Source of the DNA: Opeltia flavorubescens
Lineage: Eukaryota > Ascomycota > Lecanoromycetes > Teloschistales > Teloschistaceae
Direction of reading: 5' to 3'
Length of the DNA: 64,000 nt
NCBI GenBank assembly: GCA_000442125.1
Contig: KE546977.1
Coordinates: 744,001 to 808,000, forward strand
Shown one piece after another: positions 22,431 to 35,793 of this stretch. A model generated the notes under the pieces. That model was not told where the DNA came from and ran no database searches. It saw nothing but the letters and a program-made list of their open reading frames with translations. Made by a program: the position numbers and the translations under genes. The first letter of the stretch is position 1. Each line of letters starts with the position of its first letter.

Positions 22431-25400
22431 ATGATGGATAGCACTTTCGAGGAAAACGAAACTTCAGATTTTAGCCTGGAGGCACTGTCGAATTCTAGTC
22501 TTGAGGGTAGCTATTACTCTAACGATTTTTATCATCATACTCTACTTATTTCCAGTCTAGACTCTCCCCCGGCTTCACCTACCTGGCCCACAGTCAGTGA
22601 TGTTCATCGAGCATTCCGTCCTCTACAAGCAACAGCAGACCGTGTGGGAAAGCAAGTCGAGGAGTTTGCAGAAACTCTGGACCGCCTGAGTAAATATAGG
22701 CAACAGACGTCGGAGGAGGACTGCACGCATGCCCTTACATTGGTAGACGGTTACCGAAAGATAGCAAGGGATACCGTGGAATATCTGCGAGAAATCCATT
22801 CTCCTGAACCGCCGAAGAGACTTCATCAAAGATCAAATGGAAACATTCGAGGATTTACCCCAAGGGCGGATCTTCAACGCAGAAAAAGCAAAGATACGGA
22901 TCATTGTACTACTGCCGAAGATCTTGAGAAATGGGAACAAGAGGAGCAGACTTGGCATCTCTTAGGACTGATGCTCCAGGTTGAATATCCTTCGTCCGCG
23001 CTCAGAACTAAGAAGACCTTTTCAATCGAGCGTCTGGTCAGACCAGCCAAAGAAGTCGATATTCACTCATACTCATCCGAGAATGAAGTCTGGTCTCATT
23101 TCTTGGCTCACGATGATCAAGCGTGGGAACGGCATACCGTTGTAGAGTGGCTCAAAACATGTGCGGATCATTCTGGCTGTGACATTGAGCATGTTGTTCG
23201 AGATATCGAGGCAAGTGCCGACCGCGGCTCGGGCTTGTGGGCCCATAGTTGGCTCTATACAAAAGAGGCTATTAAAGGGCAGAAGCGATTGCGCTCGTGG
23301 CCTCAAGCCCTAGCCGCTGATTCGCCCGGTATCGACACATCTCTGCGCAGTAGCGATCGCACGAAGAGCCTAGTCACTCAGCTTGACCCCGATACTGTCA
23401 CCCGCCAAAGTCGTGGCTTGGAGCCTCAGGATGAGAGTTTCGAGAGGGCTACATGGTTGGCCTGCTGGGAAATGATCCGGCGTGGTAAGGATTGGAACTT
23501 CATCCGAGCTGAGTGTCAAGCGCGGGTTGAGCATTGGAAAGCCATCTCGATGTGCGGCGATCATCGGCAACACATCTCGAAATCCGTGCATTCTTCCCAA
23601 GAACCTGGCCTTACTGCAAGTTGGCAATCCAGAGCATTATGGCGAAAAACTTGCGCATTCGCTGCCCGAACTGGCGAATTGAACAAGTACGAAGCTGCTG
23701 TATATGGTGTTCTTAGTGGATATCTTCCATCTGTACAGATGGTTTGTGAAAGTTGGAATGATTACCTCTTCGCCCATTATAATTCGTACCTTCTGCGCTC
23801 TTTCGATCAGTATATAGCCACGAACCTTCCGGAACGACTTCCTAGTGTCTTACAGAATCAGAGTGGTCCATTCAATTTCAGTATGACCGGCGGCTTTCGT
23901 ACCCAATCCGGTAATCAATTGATTGAGAAAATGAAACGTTTGAAACCTCTCGCTGCAGAAGCAAGAAACCCGATGAAGCGGCTTCAAGGTAGTTTGATCG
24001 CAAAGACTTTCGACTCATTCGTACTGAGACACGGCTTTGGGCTGTTGCGAATGAAGAATCGGGGAAAGGTGAAAATCAACTCGACAAATGAAACAACCCG
24101 GGCAGATGTTGAGGAGAGCAAGGAGCCGTTGGTGAAGCCCGACGATTATCAGCTCATACGCATCATTACCCATATTACACTAATTTTCCAGAATCTTGGA
24201 CGCTCCTGGAGAGAAGGTAAGTACCGAAGTGCTACAGACATCTTTGTCGGCGCGTACATCGATTTTCTTGGGAAGGCAGGAAAACAACAGCTATTGCCTC
24301 TATATGCTTCCCGCATGTCTCCCGATACCGCTGTGCTTTCCTTATGTCGGCAATTACCTCGTGTTGTTGAGCACGGAGAGCGTCGGACCATAATGGGTCT
24401 TATGAAGCAGTACGAGATAGACGTTCCTCGAGTCCTAAACGCACAATTGGCTATGGTCATGGACGACATCGGAGTCAGAGAGGAGCGTAGCATGGAAGAT
24501 CCCAATTACCCGCCTCTAACTATATTAACGCCATCGGATGAGGAACATAACGGAGAGATGCGTAGTATGAGAGATGGATTTATGGGTAACACTATCACCG
24601 ACGAACAGCATGACCTCATCAACGCATTTGAATGGTACTTGTTGCTCGATGGATATTGGGAGAAAACTCTAGCCACGGGTGCCGTGGTGTACAAGTGCTT
24701 CTTGAGTAAATCTTCCTATGAACTTGTCAATAGGCGTAATAATTGATTATCTATAGAGCATCCTGCCTCCAAGGGGCTTGCGGCTGCTAAAGAGCTGTCT
24801 CGCAGGGTCACGTTTTCGAACTTATCACGGAAAAAGACCTTGGCGATTCTCGGACATGAGGCTGACATCAGTAACATTCATGACGACGAAGAACCATATG
24901 CAGGCGAACGCAGCTTTGCTACGACTCATGTCAAAGGTGGGGACCGGTCTGTCAATCAAATAGGCTACTTTGAGCAGGAACGTTATCTATACTGGCAATC
25001 TAATAGCTTCCTGAATTTCGAGCAATTGTTTAATATTTTGAGGAGTCTCGAGGGATGGCAAGCTGCGATGGCCAAGAAGCCAGAGTAAGGATATTCTTGG
25101 AGGAGACAGTTATTACAAATGGCTGATAACATTTAGACACATTGACGCAGGAGGACGTTCCAGCAAGCAATGGCGTGACGAAGTTAGAGAATGCTGTGAA
25201 CGCATTAAGGCGGATATTCAACCATTATTACACGAATGGCTGAAACACTCTACAGATGGTACGTACCAGCTCTCCTGTACAGCCTGCTTTATACCCCATC
25301 GTTGCTGCTTACTGACGCTCGCAACAGACGAGGAGGCTTTGGAGCTTGAGCGAATTCGAGAAGCCTGCCTGCCCGAATTGCTACTTGCTTACGTTGCTGT

Positions 25401-25647
25401 TATGAATAGCAGCGCACAGTACATTAGCCGCGAACTTCTCCTTGCGAGCCTGGATCTTGGCGCTACAGTTGCGTCGAAGGACTCGGATCTAGCAAGTTGC
25501 TTCAACTCTACAGGACGGATGCCTGAACTAGTGGATATCCTTGCATTCACCAGCACTAACATGCTTCTGGCTGGTGAATTAGGGGGAAGTAAGAAGCGTG
25601 CATCGACAAAATTGTCACTGTGGAGCGTCAGGGGTTTATCGCAGTGA
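22431..25647 (+). CDS. nup84: Nuclear pore Y-complex nucleoporin Nup84/Nup107
   Basis: Four exons (22431-24705, 24757-25084, 25137-25258, 25328-25647) give 1014 residues if the first of two adjacent ATGs is used. After a disordered acidic start comes the all-helical Nup84/Nup107 domain: EEQTWHLLGLMLQVEYP, a THITLIFQNLGR helix and NAFEWYLLLDGYWEKTL. The C-terminal half continues KHPASKGLAAAKELSRRV across the first intron. The end, LAGELGGSKKRAS, resembles the C-terminus of fungal homologues. The protein is a scaffold subunit of the outer ring of the pore and has no enzymatic site. Phases are consistent at all three introns. Confidence 0.93.
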
Positions 25648-26829
25648 TTGGAGGGAAGAAACTCTGTACGTCAATGGTGACAGAAACCTCGTGTTATTGA
25701 GTGAACGGCGCATGCACTATCTACGTTTGGTATCCCTGGCTTGCTCTCCCAGAATGGAATGAAAAATGGTCTTTCTCAGGCCCCGTGCCATACCACTTTT
25801 CATTTTTGCCCGTGCACGCTCTTACCCAAGCGGTGTATAGCAACAGTTAAACTGTCCAAATTGAATATATGAACCAGCGAACTTTATTGAATGAAACATT
25901 AGGCATGAGATAACTAGGAGTTGAATGTCTTTAGAATGATAGTGAAGCATATATTTTTCTCCTCCCATGTTGACTCATTATAGCGTCATGCTCACCAATT
26001 GTCTCTATGTGCTTAGATGGCGTGGTGATGTGGCAAGAGTGCCTGATGTTAAATCCATGCCAATGCCAATCAGTACCTATATTAGGTGCTTTAGTCTCGA
26101 CGAAGTAGGCTTCAGAACGTTGAGTACATCGACGAGATTCATATGTCTTATGACGGGTTGCCTTTGCAAAACTAACACTGTTAATATAATCTGAATGGTT
26201 GCGCCGGTGGAGAAGCACAGGTTTGTTGAAACCACCAGACAGCTGTCTCTGCCAAGCAAACAATTCCCAAATGCCGGCTCAAAAATTGAGGCTGTGTCGT
26301 TCTAGCGTCGAACTTGGCGACAACCACTGTCCAACCTTTCTGATAGCTAGTTCTATTACTTGCTATCTTGACAGTCAAGTGTCTGTCACCAATCACCCCT
26401 CTTTATGGGGGAAGACGGTTTCGGTGTGTATCCACAAAGACGAACTCTATTGGCTTCAATTACGGTCAAGTGCCCTGCTCTCCACAGTCGAGTACGGCAA
26501 TAGACTCTTCATTCCTTCGCCCTGTCGCTCATTCTTTTTCCCTCGAGTATTCGAAGAAGCCTTCTACATGGTATTCCTCTCATTCTGATCTTTCGAAGAA
26601 TCGTCATTGGAAGCATCCGCTGACTCGACACCGTTCTAGACACCACAGCCTGCATGATTCTGACTTCCATCAAACTACGGCAAAAGTCATACACACGTAG
26701 CAGCCTCATCGCTTTAAACCCGACCGATCCCAATTTCCCTTTCAACCCCCCTGCGGCGGCAGAACAGATGAATGCAGCTACTAATATATTACCGCCTATC
26801 TCCAGGGTCGACAGGCTTGCCCTGCGACC
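25648..26829. other. Intergenic region before the Ca2+-ATPase gene
   Basis: About 1.2 kb. The last few hundred bases are rich in C and T, as in a long 5' leader. Frames on either strand (for example 26199-26588 +, 25931-26263 -) show no family resemblance. Confidence 0.5.
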
Positions 26830-29800
26830 ATGACGGAACCTGCAACCATTGATGATGCCTCGCACACGCCATCAAGTGTACATCGTCGTCAGCGAGCTCC
26901 TACAATAACCATTGATACCACCGCCGTCAGTCCATCTCTCCGAGAAGATGATTCTTTCTCTCTCCAACACACTTCTAATCAATCTTGCGCTTCACAGGGC
27001 GATCAGGATAACAATGACCACGCTCAAGTAATCGAGCCTTTGGCACAGCAGTATTCATCTTCGGAGCTTCGAGTTGCCCCCTCTTTCGAAAGCAGAGATA
27101 GTCGGCCTACATCCCCACATAATGTTTCGTCACCAACAACGAAATGGACCGGTCAGCCCCACAACTTCCTCTCTGTACCCATGACGCGCTCGCGAGGGAA
27201 TTCGGTCGACACAGATGATTCTGTTCATTCGCATTCCACATCCGGGGGGGATACCTATACATCTTCCCCCGCAACCTCGGCACTTGGTGACACCACACGG
27301 CACACAAACCCCGTGCACAATAACGATAACGTGGCCAACGACGAAGAAGCCTTGAAGCCCGATCCCGGAACCGAGGCTGATTTCGAGGTCGAAGACAACA
27401 GGTTTGCTTTCTCACCAGGACAATTGGGCAAGTTGCTTAATCCCAAAAGCTTCTCGGCATTTCATGCTTTGGGTGGTCTGACAGGTATTGAAAAAGGATT
27501 GCGGACTGACCGGTTTGCCGGCTTGTCAGTTGACGAGAAAAGCTTAGATGGATCGGTCTCTTTTGATGTAGCCGTGGCTGCTGCAGGGAATTCGGAAATT
27601 AAGGGTCCTCCTGGCCGGGTGATGACAAGAACATCGACAGCAGCCACAGGTCCTAAACATACTGAAGAGTATTTTATGGATCGTCGGAGAATTTTCAAAG
27701 ATAACCGATTGCCGGAGAAGAAAGCCAAAAGTATTCTTCAACTGGCGTGGCTAGCGTACAACGATAAGGTATTGATATTGTTGACTGCGGCGGCAGTCGT
27801 TTCGCTCGCTTTGGGCATCTATCAGGCAGCTGCACAGATCGATGGGGAGTCACTGCAGTGGGTCGAAGGGGTCGCAATCATGGTCGCTATCATTCTCGTG
27901 GTAGCAGTAGGAGCGCTGAATGATTGGCAGAAAGAACGGCAATTTGTCAAGCTGAACAAGAAAAAGGAGGATAGGAACGTAAAGGTCATTCGCTCTGGAA
28001 AATCTCGAGAGATATCGGTACATGACATCCTAGTTGGAGACGTGATGCATTTGGAACCCGGTGATATGATACCAGTCGATGGCATTTTCATATCCGGCCA
28101 TAACGTGAAGTGTGACGAATCCTCCGCGACAGGCGAATCCGACTTACTGAAAAAATTTCCTGGAGATGAAGCGTACGCCGCCATCAAGACGCATCAAAAT
28201 CTTTCAAAGCTGGATCCATTTATCATATCCGGCGGGAAGGTGACAGAAGGAATTGGCACATTCCTTGTAACCGCTGTTGGCGTTAATTCGAGCTACGGGA
28301 AAACAATGATGTCTCTGCGTGAAGACGCACAGACGACCCCTCTACAATCAAAACTCAACGTTTTAGCTGAGTACATCGCTAAATTGGGTCTGGGAGCTGG
28401 ACTCATCCTCTTCGTGGCGACATTTATCAAGTTTTTGACCAAGCTATCAGAGATCAAAGGTGGAGCGCCCGCAAAGGGCCAGCAATTTCTGAATGTTTTC
28501 ATTGTGGCTGTAACCATCGTTGTTGTAGCGGTACCAGAAGGATTGCCGCTTGCTGTCACTCTGGCCCTCGCTTTCGCAACAACCAGGATGCTGAAGGACA
28601 ACAATCTTGTTCGCCTCCTAAGGGCTTGTGAAACCATGGGAAATGCGACTACAATCTGTTCAGACAAGACAGGAACACTTACACAAAATAGAATGTCAAC
28701 AGTAGCCGGAATTATTGGTATGTCGAATCGCTTCGGGAGTAAAAAAACACCTGAAAGTACAGAAACCAGCTCCCCCCAATCGCCTACCAAAGGTGATGGG
28801 ACTTCTTTAGACAACCGCTTACCCGATCAGTCTACTGCCGTGTTGGTTTCTGCGCTGCACGAAGACGTCAGATTCCTGCTCAAACAATCCATCGCGGTAA
28901 ATTCAACCGCTTTCGAAGGAGAAATGGATGGGGAGGAGACCTTTATCGGCTCAAAGACTGAGACCGCGCTTCTAAGCTTTGCTCGCGACTATCTCGCCAT
29001 GGGGCCTCTCAATGAGGAAAGATCCAACGCTAATATTACCCAACTTATTCCCTTCGACTCGAGCAGAAAATGCATGGCAACGGTTGTTGAAATGCAAGAT
29101 GGACGGTTTCGCATGTTCGTTAAGGGCGCATCAGAGTTGATGCTGGATAAATGCCAGAGAATTGTGGGGAATCCAACGCAAGGTCTGTCGAACCAAGTCA
29201 TGACCGAAGAAACCAAGAGGAATCTTGAAGATGTGATTGAGGAATACGCATCACGTTCCCTCCGAACCATCGGTCTCCTCTATCAGGATTACGAGCAATG
29301 GCCACCCAAGGGCGCTCCTACCCAAGAGGACGATCACAAGCTTGTGGTGTTCGACAAGATCTTCAACGACATGATATTCCTGGGAACCATTGGTATACAA
29401 GACCCATTACGTGTGGGCGTTGCAGACGCAGTTCGATTATGCCAGAAAGCTGGTGTCTTTGTGCGCATGGTTACGGGTGACAATTTGCTAACGGCCAAGG
29501 CGATCGCTGAAGAATGTGGTATCTTTAAGCCCGGGGGCATTGTAATGGAGGGCCCTGAGTTTCGAAAATTGAGGGAGACTCAGATGGACCAGATAATCCC
29601 TCGGCTCCAAGTTCTAGCACGCTCGAGCCCGGAGGACAAGCGGATTCTCGTCAAACGTTTGAAGGAACTAGGAGAAACCGTAGCTGTAACGGGCGATGGG
29701 ACCAACGATGCTCCTGCGCTTAAAACTGCTGACGTAGGCTTTTCTATGGGGATTGCCGGTACAGAAGTTGCTAAGGAAGCATCGGCAATCATCCTGATGG

Positions 29801-31206
29801 ATGACAATTTTGCCTCGATCGTTAAGGCCATCATGTGGGGCAGGGCTGTGAACGATTCGGTGAAGAAGTTTCTCCAGGTATGCCAGTAGCTTAAGATTCA
29901 TGCTGGCTCCCTCTGACCGTCACTCTAGTTCCAAGTAACGGTAAATATTACCGCTGTATTCTTGACCTTTATTTCTGCTGTCGCGAACGACAATGAAGAG
30001 TCAGTCCTGACCGCCGTGCAACTGCTGTGGGTGAACCTTATCATGGATACTTTTGCAGCCCTGGCTTTGGCAACGGACCCACCTACACCCAGTATCCTGG
30101 ATCGAAAACCTGAACCGAAATCAGCGCCTCTGATAACCTTAAATATGTGGAAAATGATCATCGGCCAAAGTATATATCAGCTCGTCGTAACGCTCATTCT
30201 TTACTTCGCCGGGGAGTCCTTCATCCCCTACAGCAAAGCGAACCCGGACGCCACGGCTGACGATGTCCGCAAGAGTAGACATGACCAGCTACAGACTTTG
30301 GTGTTCAATACTTTCGTGTGGATGCAAATATTCAACCAATACAACAACCGACGATTGGACAACAAGCTCAATATCTTCGAAGGGGTGCATCGGAATTATT
30401 TCTTCATTGGCATTCAATTCATCATTGTAGCTGGACAGATCATGATTGTCTTCGTCGGAGGACAAGCATTCTCCACGACCCGTCTTAACGGATCACAGTG
30501 GGCTTACTGTCTAATCTTGGGTCTTGTCTCGGTTCCGGTAGCCATGCTTCTACGTTTCATACCAGATGAATTTGTGGGCAGGATTATTCCCCGTAGGTTT
30601 CGTCGGAAGTCGACACCCGAACTACGAATTTCTGACGCTGAAGGACAATTCGAATGGAACCCAGCTCTGGTAGAAATCCGAGAAGAGCTTACTTTCCTGA
30701 AGAAGCTACGCGGTGGCCGGCTGAATGGATTGGTGTACAAGCTACAGCACCCACGCGAAACTCTTCTCCCTCGCTCACGAAGCGCTTCAAGAGCGAGCTC
30801 AATAGCTCCGACGCCGGCTGGGGAACGTGAGGGTAGCGAATACGGGGGCGGAGGGGCTGCACCTCCGACTCCGGACTCTCGACTGTCGACATCGCGGCGG
30901 TTTGGCAGATCACGATCTAATTCAGCTTTCGGTCCAGCAGCTGCAATGGCAGGCATCATTGCCGGAAGTGTGGCTGGATGGTCACCAATTGGGCGCCGTG
31001 AAGAGGAGACGACCGACAGTTTCTCAGGATCGCGGGGGCGGTCGGAACTCGAGTCTCGGGAAGGGGTCGAAGTTCATCCCGAAACCAATGCTAACGATCC
31101 GGTCGTTGCTCAGAATCCGCGGCAATATCAGGATCCGCCAAGTCAGGTTCCTGAGCTAAACCCTGCTCTCAATGAATCCTTCGCCCCTTCGGAAAGAGGC
31201 CCCTAA
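26830..31206 (+). CDS. pmc1: P-type Ca2+-ATPase, vacuolar Pmc1 type (IIB)
   Basis: Two exons (26830-29877, 29929-31206) encode 1441 residues. Residues 1 to about 200 are disordered, as in other fungal Pmc1 proteins. The catalytic motifs are complete: TGES at 434, PEGLP from 569, DKTGTLT with phosphorylated Asp612, TGDN, and TGDGTNDAPALK from 954. The intron falls after KKFLQ, just before the FQVTVNITAVFLTFISA membrane segment. WVNLIMDTFAALALATDPP and further membrane helices follow. A Ser/Arg-rich tail of roughly 200 residues ends the protein. It should pump cytosolic Ca2+ into the vacuole at the cost of ATP. No calmodulin-site assignment can be made by eye. Confidence 0.97.
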
Positions 31207-33023
31207 TACGTACAGAGGTTTTTCTCAAAGATTGGCTTTTGTCTTCTTGCCGGAGGACACATGAACCACTGCCTTTGCTCTATCATTATTTTCTTGGCGG
31301 TTTTAAGCCGCTCGTATTGCTCTCTTTCTCTGTAACAAGTTTTAATACACCGTAATCTCAACACCTGATTGCTACGCGCATATGGGAGTTTGGCGCACAA
31401 ACAGCACACATAGTGCTGAAAGGTATCTTGTAACCATACAATGTGGACGAGTGTTGTCATTCGGTCAATTGTTCCAGTCTATCTTAAGGCGTTCTTGGTA
31501 TTTGGCTGGAGGGCCATCAAAGGCGCCTGTGCTCCTTGAGCTCGCAGACTCGTTAAGGAAGAGAGCAACGACCGTGGCGAATGGCGCTTTTTCTGTTTTC
31601 TTCTGGTGTGAATAATGTAAATATTGATTTCTACATCATTACTCTAGACTCGTTTTATATTCCAGCGATGTATAGTAACGAACGTGTGGAGAAGCTGTGC
31701 CATTTCAAACTATGAAAGTATAAGCATGTAGCAAACGCCGTGGCTGCTTGGGTTGGACAAGGGTTTTACGGGATTAACTGCAAATGGTCTTCGTCTGCCG
31801 CCAAATCTCGTCAGCCAGTAATTAATGCACAATTCAGACTCAGACACTGGTGATTGCTTCAGCCACAGGGTGAGAAAAGAATCCGTTCGATTACTCGCAC
31901 GCATGCTAGGTGTGTATATGTATTACATCTTTGGTACTCAATTTTGGTTTGACATTACCGATCCCTCGAGTTATCGTTGCTATCATGATCTGTCCGGTGT
32001 CTTGTGTCCTTTTCGCGGGCTATAAGGGTACCATTTGTTAGATCAGAGGCAGACTCGGGAGCGTCATACGTTAGCTCTTCCCGGTTGGCAACAAGCTTCG
32101 CATCGTATCAGACTGGGCCAGATGGCATACCGGACTCGTCAAGCGTTGACTTTCTATTCGTGTATTCGTGGGGAAGAAACCGGTCCAATCAGGTTAATAG
32201 GGTTGTCAGAGCACATCCCTCAACCCTGTCGTTGTCGTTGTTGAAGAAAAACTTTGGGCTACATACACGTAGTAGAATATAAGAGACGCAGATCACCAGC
32301 GAATACCGACATGGAGGCTCGGTCATAGCTCGAGTTCATCTAGCTTCGCTTTTGAGCTTTGGAAATGCCTTTGTATCTATAAACACCGTATTCGGCTGAA
32401 AAATGAATCTCCCTTTCGATCAACAGCAACTTCTACGGAGCATGGTATCGTTTATTGCTACTTCTATACTCAGAGACGGGTCAAATATACGAGCTCGCTA
32501 TTTCGCCAATTATTCCGACAGGCCCTTGGGTAACGAAAGTAGTGAATAGAAGCGAAACGTACACGGCAATCCCAGCCAAAAGTCACCAAATCTTATACAA
32601 AGCTATGCAAGTAGTTTCAACTACCTTTCCAATCCTAGAGTTCTAGATTTCGGCTAAGATCTTGAGGCAGTATTTGCTTAGCGGCTGCTGCTATGATGTT
32701 CCCGTGCCAAGCCTGGGCTCTATTGACTTTTTGGGTCAGGCAGTCGAGGAAGTTTCTCTTCCGACCTCAGATATTCTTAACCATGTTGGGTGTAGCTTCG
32801 GACGGATCATCTCACCTCGATTCCGGGTGTCAAATGGGACCAATTATCATACACCACCAGCCATATGAAGCCGAGTAGTACTAAATGATCGCCGTGTCCC
32901 GCAGGAACTACTTTCACCGCTTGCTCTGCTAATAAAGCTATCGTTTCAAAGGCTGTTGAATAGTTGCCATAGCCGGTCGAGAATTTTTGGGTCACTGTAG
33001 CTGGGCCTTAGTGTACCACTAAC
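31207..33023. other. 1.8-kb stretch without recognisable gene
   Basis: Only short unrelated frames are present on both strands. A 51-codon frame at 32403 (MNLPFDQQQLLRSMVSFIA) is the most protein-like but matches nothing I know. This is the longest gene-free stretch apart from the left-end block and the gap at 4.2-6.1 kb. Confidence 0.45.
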
Positions 33024-34455
33024 ATGACCATCGACACAATGGCAACTGAGTGCAACCACCTAAGTAACTCAACAGGGCATATACAACATTGGAGCAATGC
33101 TTGGATCTCAGAGGACCAATGGCTACAGTATGTCCTACTTAGTATCCTTCTATATTCACTTCTTACTTCTTTTTTACGATACCATCGCCTGCGAAATACT
33201 CTCAAAAGGTTCCCATATACCACCCGGCAGTCTTTCGCTCAAATGACAGATGATGATGCCTATGAGATTCAAGTCATTCTCATCCAGTTGGAGTTCCCAT
33301 TTACCTGCGTCAAAGCTCTGCAATTCGCACTTTTTCGTACATACGGTATACCCGCAATATCCAAACTTTTAGTCGCCACCTCTCAGCTTTCCGATATTGC
33401 CACGGCCTCGAAGAGATATGCAGACACAGCGGTGCTGATTCGAGAGTTCATGTCCCATCCGCCGGCGCATCCGAGGACCCTTGAAGCTATTGCACGAATG
33501 AATTATATTCACAGCCTATACCAGAAGAGTGGTGCCATCCGGGATGATGATATGCTATTCACCTTGTCCTTGTTTGCTCTGGAACCAATACGATGGATCG
33601 AAAGGTACGAATGGAGAAACCTAGAAGAATTTGAGCAATGTGCACTCGGGGTCTTCTGGAAATCGATTGTGAATTCCTCCACTTCGTCTTGTCATTCCCC
33701 CCCCGCCGCTGATCACGAACTCTCTAGGGTGATGCGATGGGAATAAGTTATGAAAAGCTTCGCAATGCTAAAGAAGGCTGGAGAGATGGGTTGAGTTGGC
33801 TAGAGGATCTGACCGAATGGAGCCGGCGCTATGAAGAAGAGCATATGCTGCCGCATGATGACAATAAGAAGACTGCGGAAGAGACTGTTGCCATTTTACT
33901 CATACAAATTCCCAAACTGCTTAAACCATTTGCTAAGCAAGTTGTAAGCGCATTAATGGATCATAGACTGAGAACAGCCATGATGTAAGACCATGGTAAC
34001 GCGAATGCAATGCATCAAGTCGATATACTGACGACTCGTTCAGGTACGAAAAGCCACCTAATGGGTACTTCCTCCTTCTTTCCTGCATCTTTGGTATTCG
34101 GAAATATCTTCTCCGATACTTCTTCTGGCCACGCCCTTTTTTCCTACGAATGAATGCTTTAGAAGAGCCCGACGTGAACGGCAGAGCTTCTGTTTGCTTG
34201 TGGGAAGGAGCGCCTTACTACGTCAAACCCACGCTCTGGCGTCGTTGGGGTCCAGAGGCATGGGGGAGCCGGTTAGTAGGGGTGCCAGTACCAGGTGATG
34301 AAGGTGAAAAGTTTCTACCGCAAGGGTATCGAATTGCGGAAGTAGGCCCAAAAATAACATTTGGGAAAGGGGTGCAGCATACCGAGGAAACAATTAGTAG
34401 GTTACAGCAAAGGAGGACCGGTGGATGTCCATTTGTGAGAGTGAAAGACGTATGA
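33024..34455 (+). CDS. ER-bound oxygenase MpaB/MpaB'-like protein (DUF2236 family)
   Basis: Three exons (33024-33668, 33728-33984, 34044-34455) give 437 residues. An N-terminal membrane helix (YVLLSILLYSLLTSFLRY) fits ER anchoring. The conserved DUF2236 core follows: TDDDAYEIQVILIQLEFPF, SKRYADTAVLIREFM, HPRTLEAIARMNYIHSLYQ and EPIRWIERYEWRNLEEFE. Exons 2 and 3 add WRDGLSWLEDL, KPFAKQVVSALMDHRLRTAM and EGAPYYVKPTLWRRWGPEAW, and the end is RTGGCPFVRVKDV. MpaB' of Penicillium cleaves the farnesyl chain of a mycophenolic acid intermediate. Here no biosynthetic cluster is adjacent, so the substrate is unknown. A second ATG 15 bases downstream could be the start. Confidence 0.88.
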
Positions 34456-34808
34456 TTGAAACGTTGCGATATTGGGGAAGGACAAGAGGTATCGGTACAT
34501 TACGGTAGGTATGAGAACAATTGCTCTCTAGGGATGATTAGCGACTCAAACAAGAGACCGAGGTATACAGGACATGGGGATAGGACAAGAATTGAGATAT
34601 CCAGAGCGAAAGTGGATGCCATCCGGTCGAAATGGTAATTGTGTCGTTAATAGCATAATCACCCAACTCCATTCTCAGCCAGGTCTAGCAAATCCGTCTC
34701 CATATGTACGTCATCCTAGAGGATTTATTGACAGGTGTTGCTCGCTCTACTATCAAAAGCAGTCTGTCTTACCAGGGCCATAAAGCCTGTTCATGGAGGT
34801 TTGACTGG
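34456..34808. other. Gap between convergent genes
   Basis: 3' flanks of the MpaB-like (+) and ESSS-subunit (-) genes. No gene is seen. Confidence 0.5.
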
Positions 34809-35307
34809 TTACTTCTTCTGGGCTGGATCAGGCAATATCCCCTCGCTCTCAAGCCTCCTTCGCGCTTCTTCAAGGGCCCAAGTCTGTATTCTGTATAAAG
34901 AAACAAATCAGCTGCATCACTCGGCAATAAGCGCGTGAATTGCATGCTCGCGGATCACTCTATAGCCAACTCATCCCAATAGCTGCTTCTCTGAAAGAAC
35001 AAATCCGAACTTACGAAGTATCCGGCTTGTAAGCATACGCCACCACACCCATCAGCAGTCCACCGAAGAAGCCATAGATCCAGACATTTTCCCATCCTTC
35101 TTTTTCCTTCTTCTCTCCGGGCGGTATGCCCCATAGCCAGCCGGACGGAGGGTCGTAATGCGAATGTGTGTCACCCGATCGTCGAGGAGTAGTGGAGCCG
35201 AAGGGTCGAAGAGTTGGAGGGTTGTGAACACGGATGAGTGAGAGGGCGCAACTGGTACGAGGGAATGAGGTCACCAGATGGCGACCGGCAAGGGGAGGCA
35301 TCGGCAT
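34809..35307 (-). CDS. Mitochondrial complex I ESSS-type subunit (NDUFB11-like)
   Basis: Two exons (35015-35307, 34809-34890) encode 124 residues from the ATG at 35307. The frame is open further upstream but without an ATG. The N-terminus is basic and Ser/Thr-rich like a presequence. Then come HSHYDPPSGWLWGIPPGEK, the single membrane helix VWIYGFFGGLLMGVVAYAY, and YKPDTSIQTWALEEARRRLE across the intron. This arrangement matches the ESSS/NDUFB11 accessory subunit of NADH:ubiquinone oxidoreductase in the inner membrane. Donor GTAAGT and acceptor TACAG join in phase. Confidence 0.88.
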
Positions 35308-35793
35308 GGATGCAGTAGGATGAGGATGGTTGGGAGTGGGCACGGGACGAGGGGAAATTATTGGCCGATTAGTTCTGGGTGAGGATGTGTAACAATAAAG
35401 TACCTTATCTTATCTTAATCTCTTTCTTACTTAGCCGTGTTAGCTCGGGCGCTAGGTGCAAAGTATCACTCCCCCTTTGTTCACTTCTTAACTTGCATCT
35501 TTGAAAATTGATATTGCAATCTTACGTGAGACTGTAGTATTTTCATCATCGAACCTTTTATTTCGGATCTCGAATCATGCGTACTCGCAGATATTCACTC
35601 GCCCCTCAATCCTCGCGGTACATGAGCTGCTATTCGCATTCACCCGTCTGCTCTTTGCTCTTTACGTTTCGTAGCTCCAACGCCAATTATCAGCAAGCCA
35701 TGTAGGCCTAGCTCTCTATTCCAAGTCCCGTACCCTGTTTGACCTCGAAGCTCGCTAAATGCAACAAATAATGATTGGACGCTGACAATGATG
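35308..35793. other. Promoter region of the ESSS-subunit gene
   Basis: Non-coding, with pyrimidine/A-rich stretches at 35390-35560. The adjacent surface-protein gene ends at 35794. Confidence 0.5.

Noticed and set aside
25931-26263. 110-codon minus-strand frame
   Set aside because: No family resemblance, overlaps other random frames, and no intron or promoter support.
26199-26588. 129-codon plus-strand frame before the Ca2+-ATPase
   Set aside because: It starts at TTG, has no motif or codon bias, and lies in probable promoter/leader DNA.
27107-30959. Numerous antisense frames across the Ca2+-ATPase (up to 173 codons)
   Set aside because: They are shadows of the strong coding frame and show no family features.
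35640-35793. Longer C-terminus (461 residues) for the single-pass surface protein
   Set aside because: It arises by reading through an intron with GTAAGG/TTGCAG ends. The spliced end is the plausible one.
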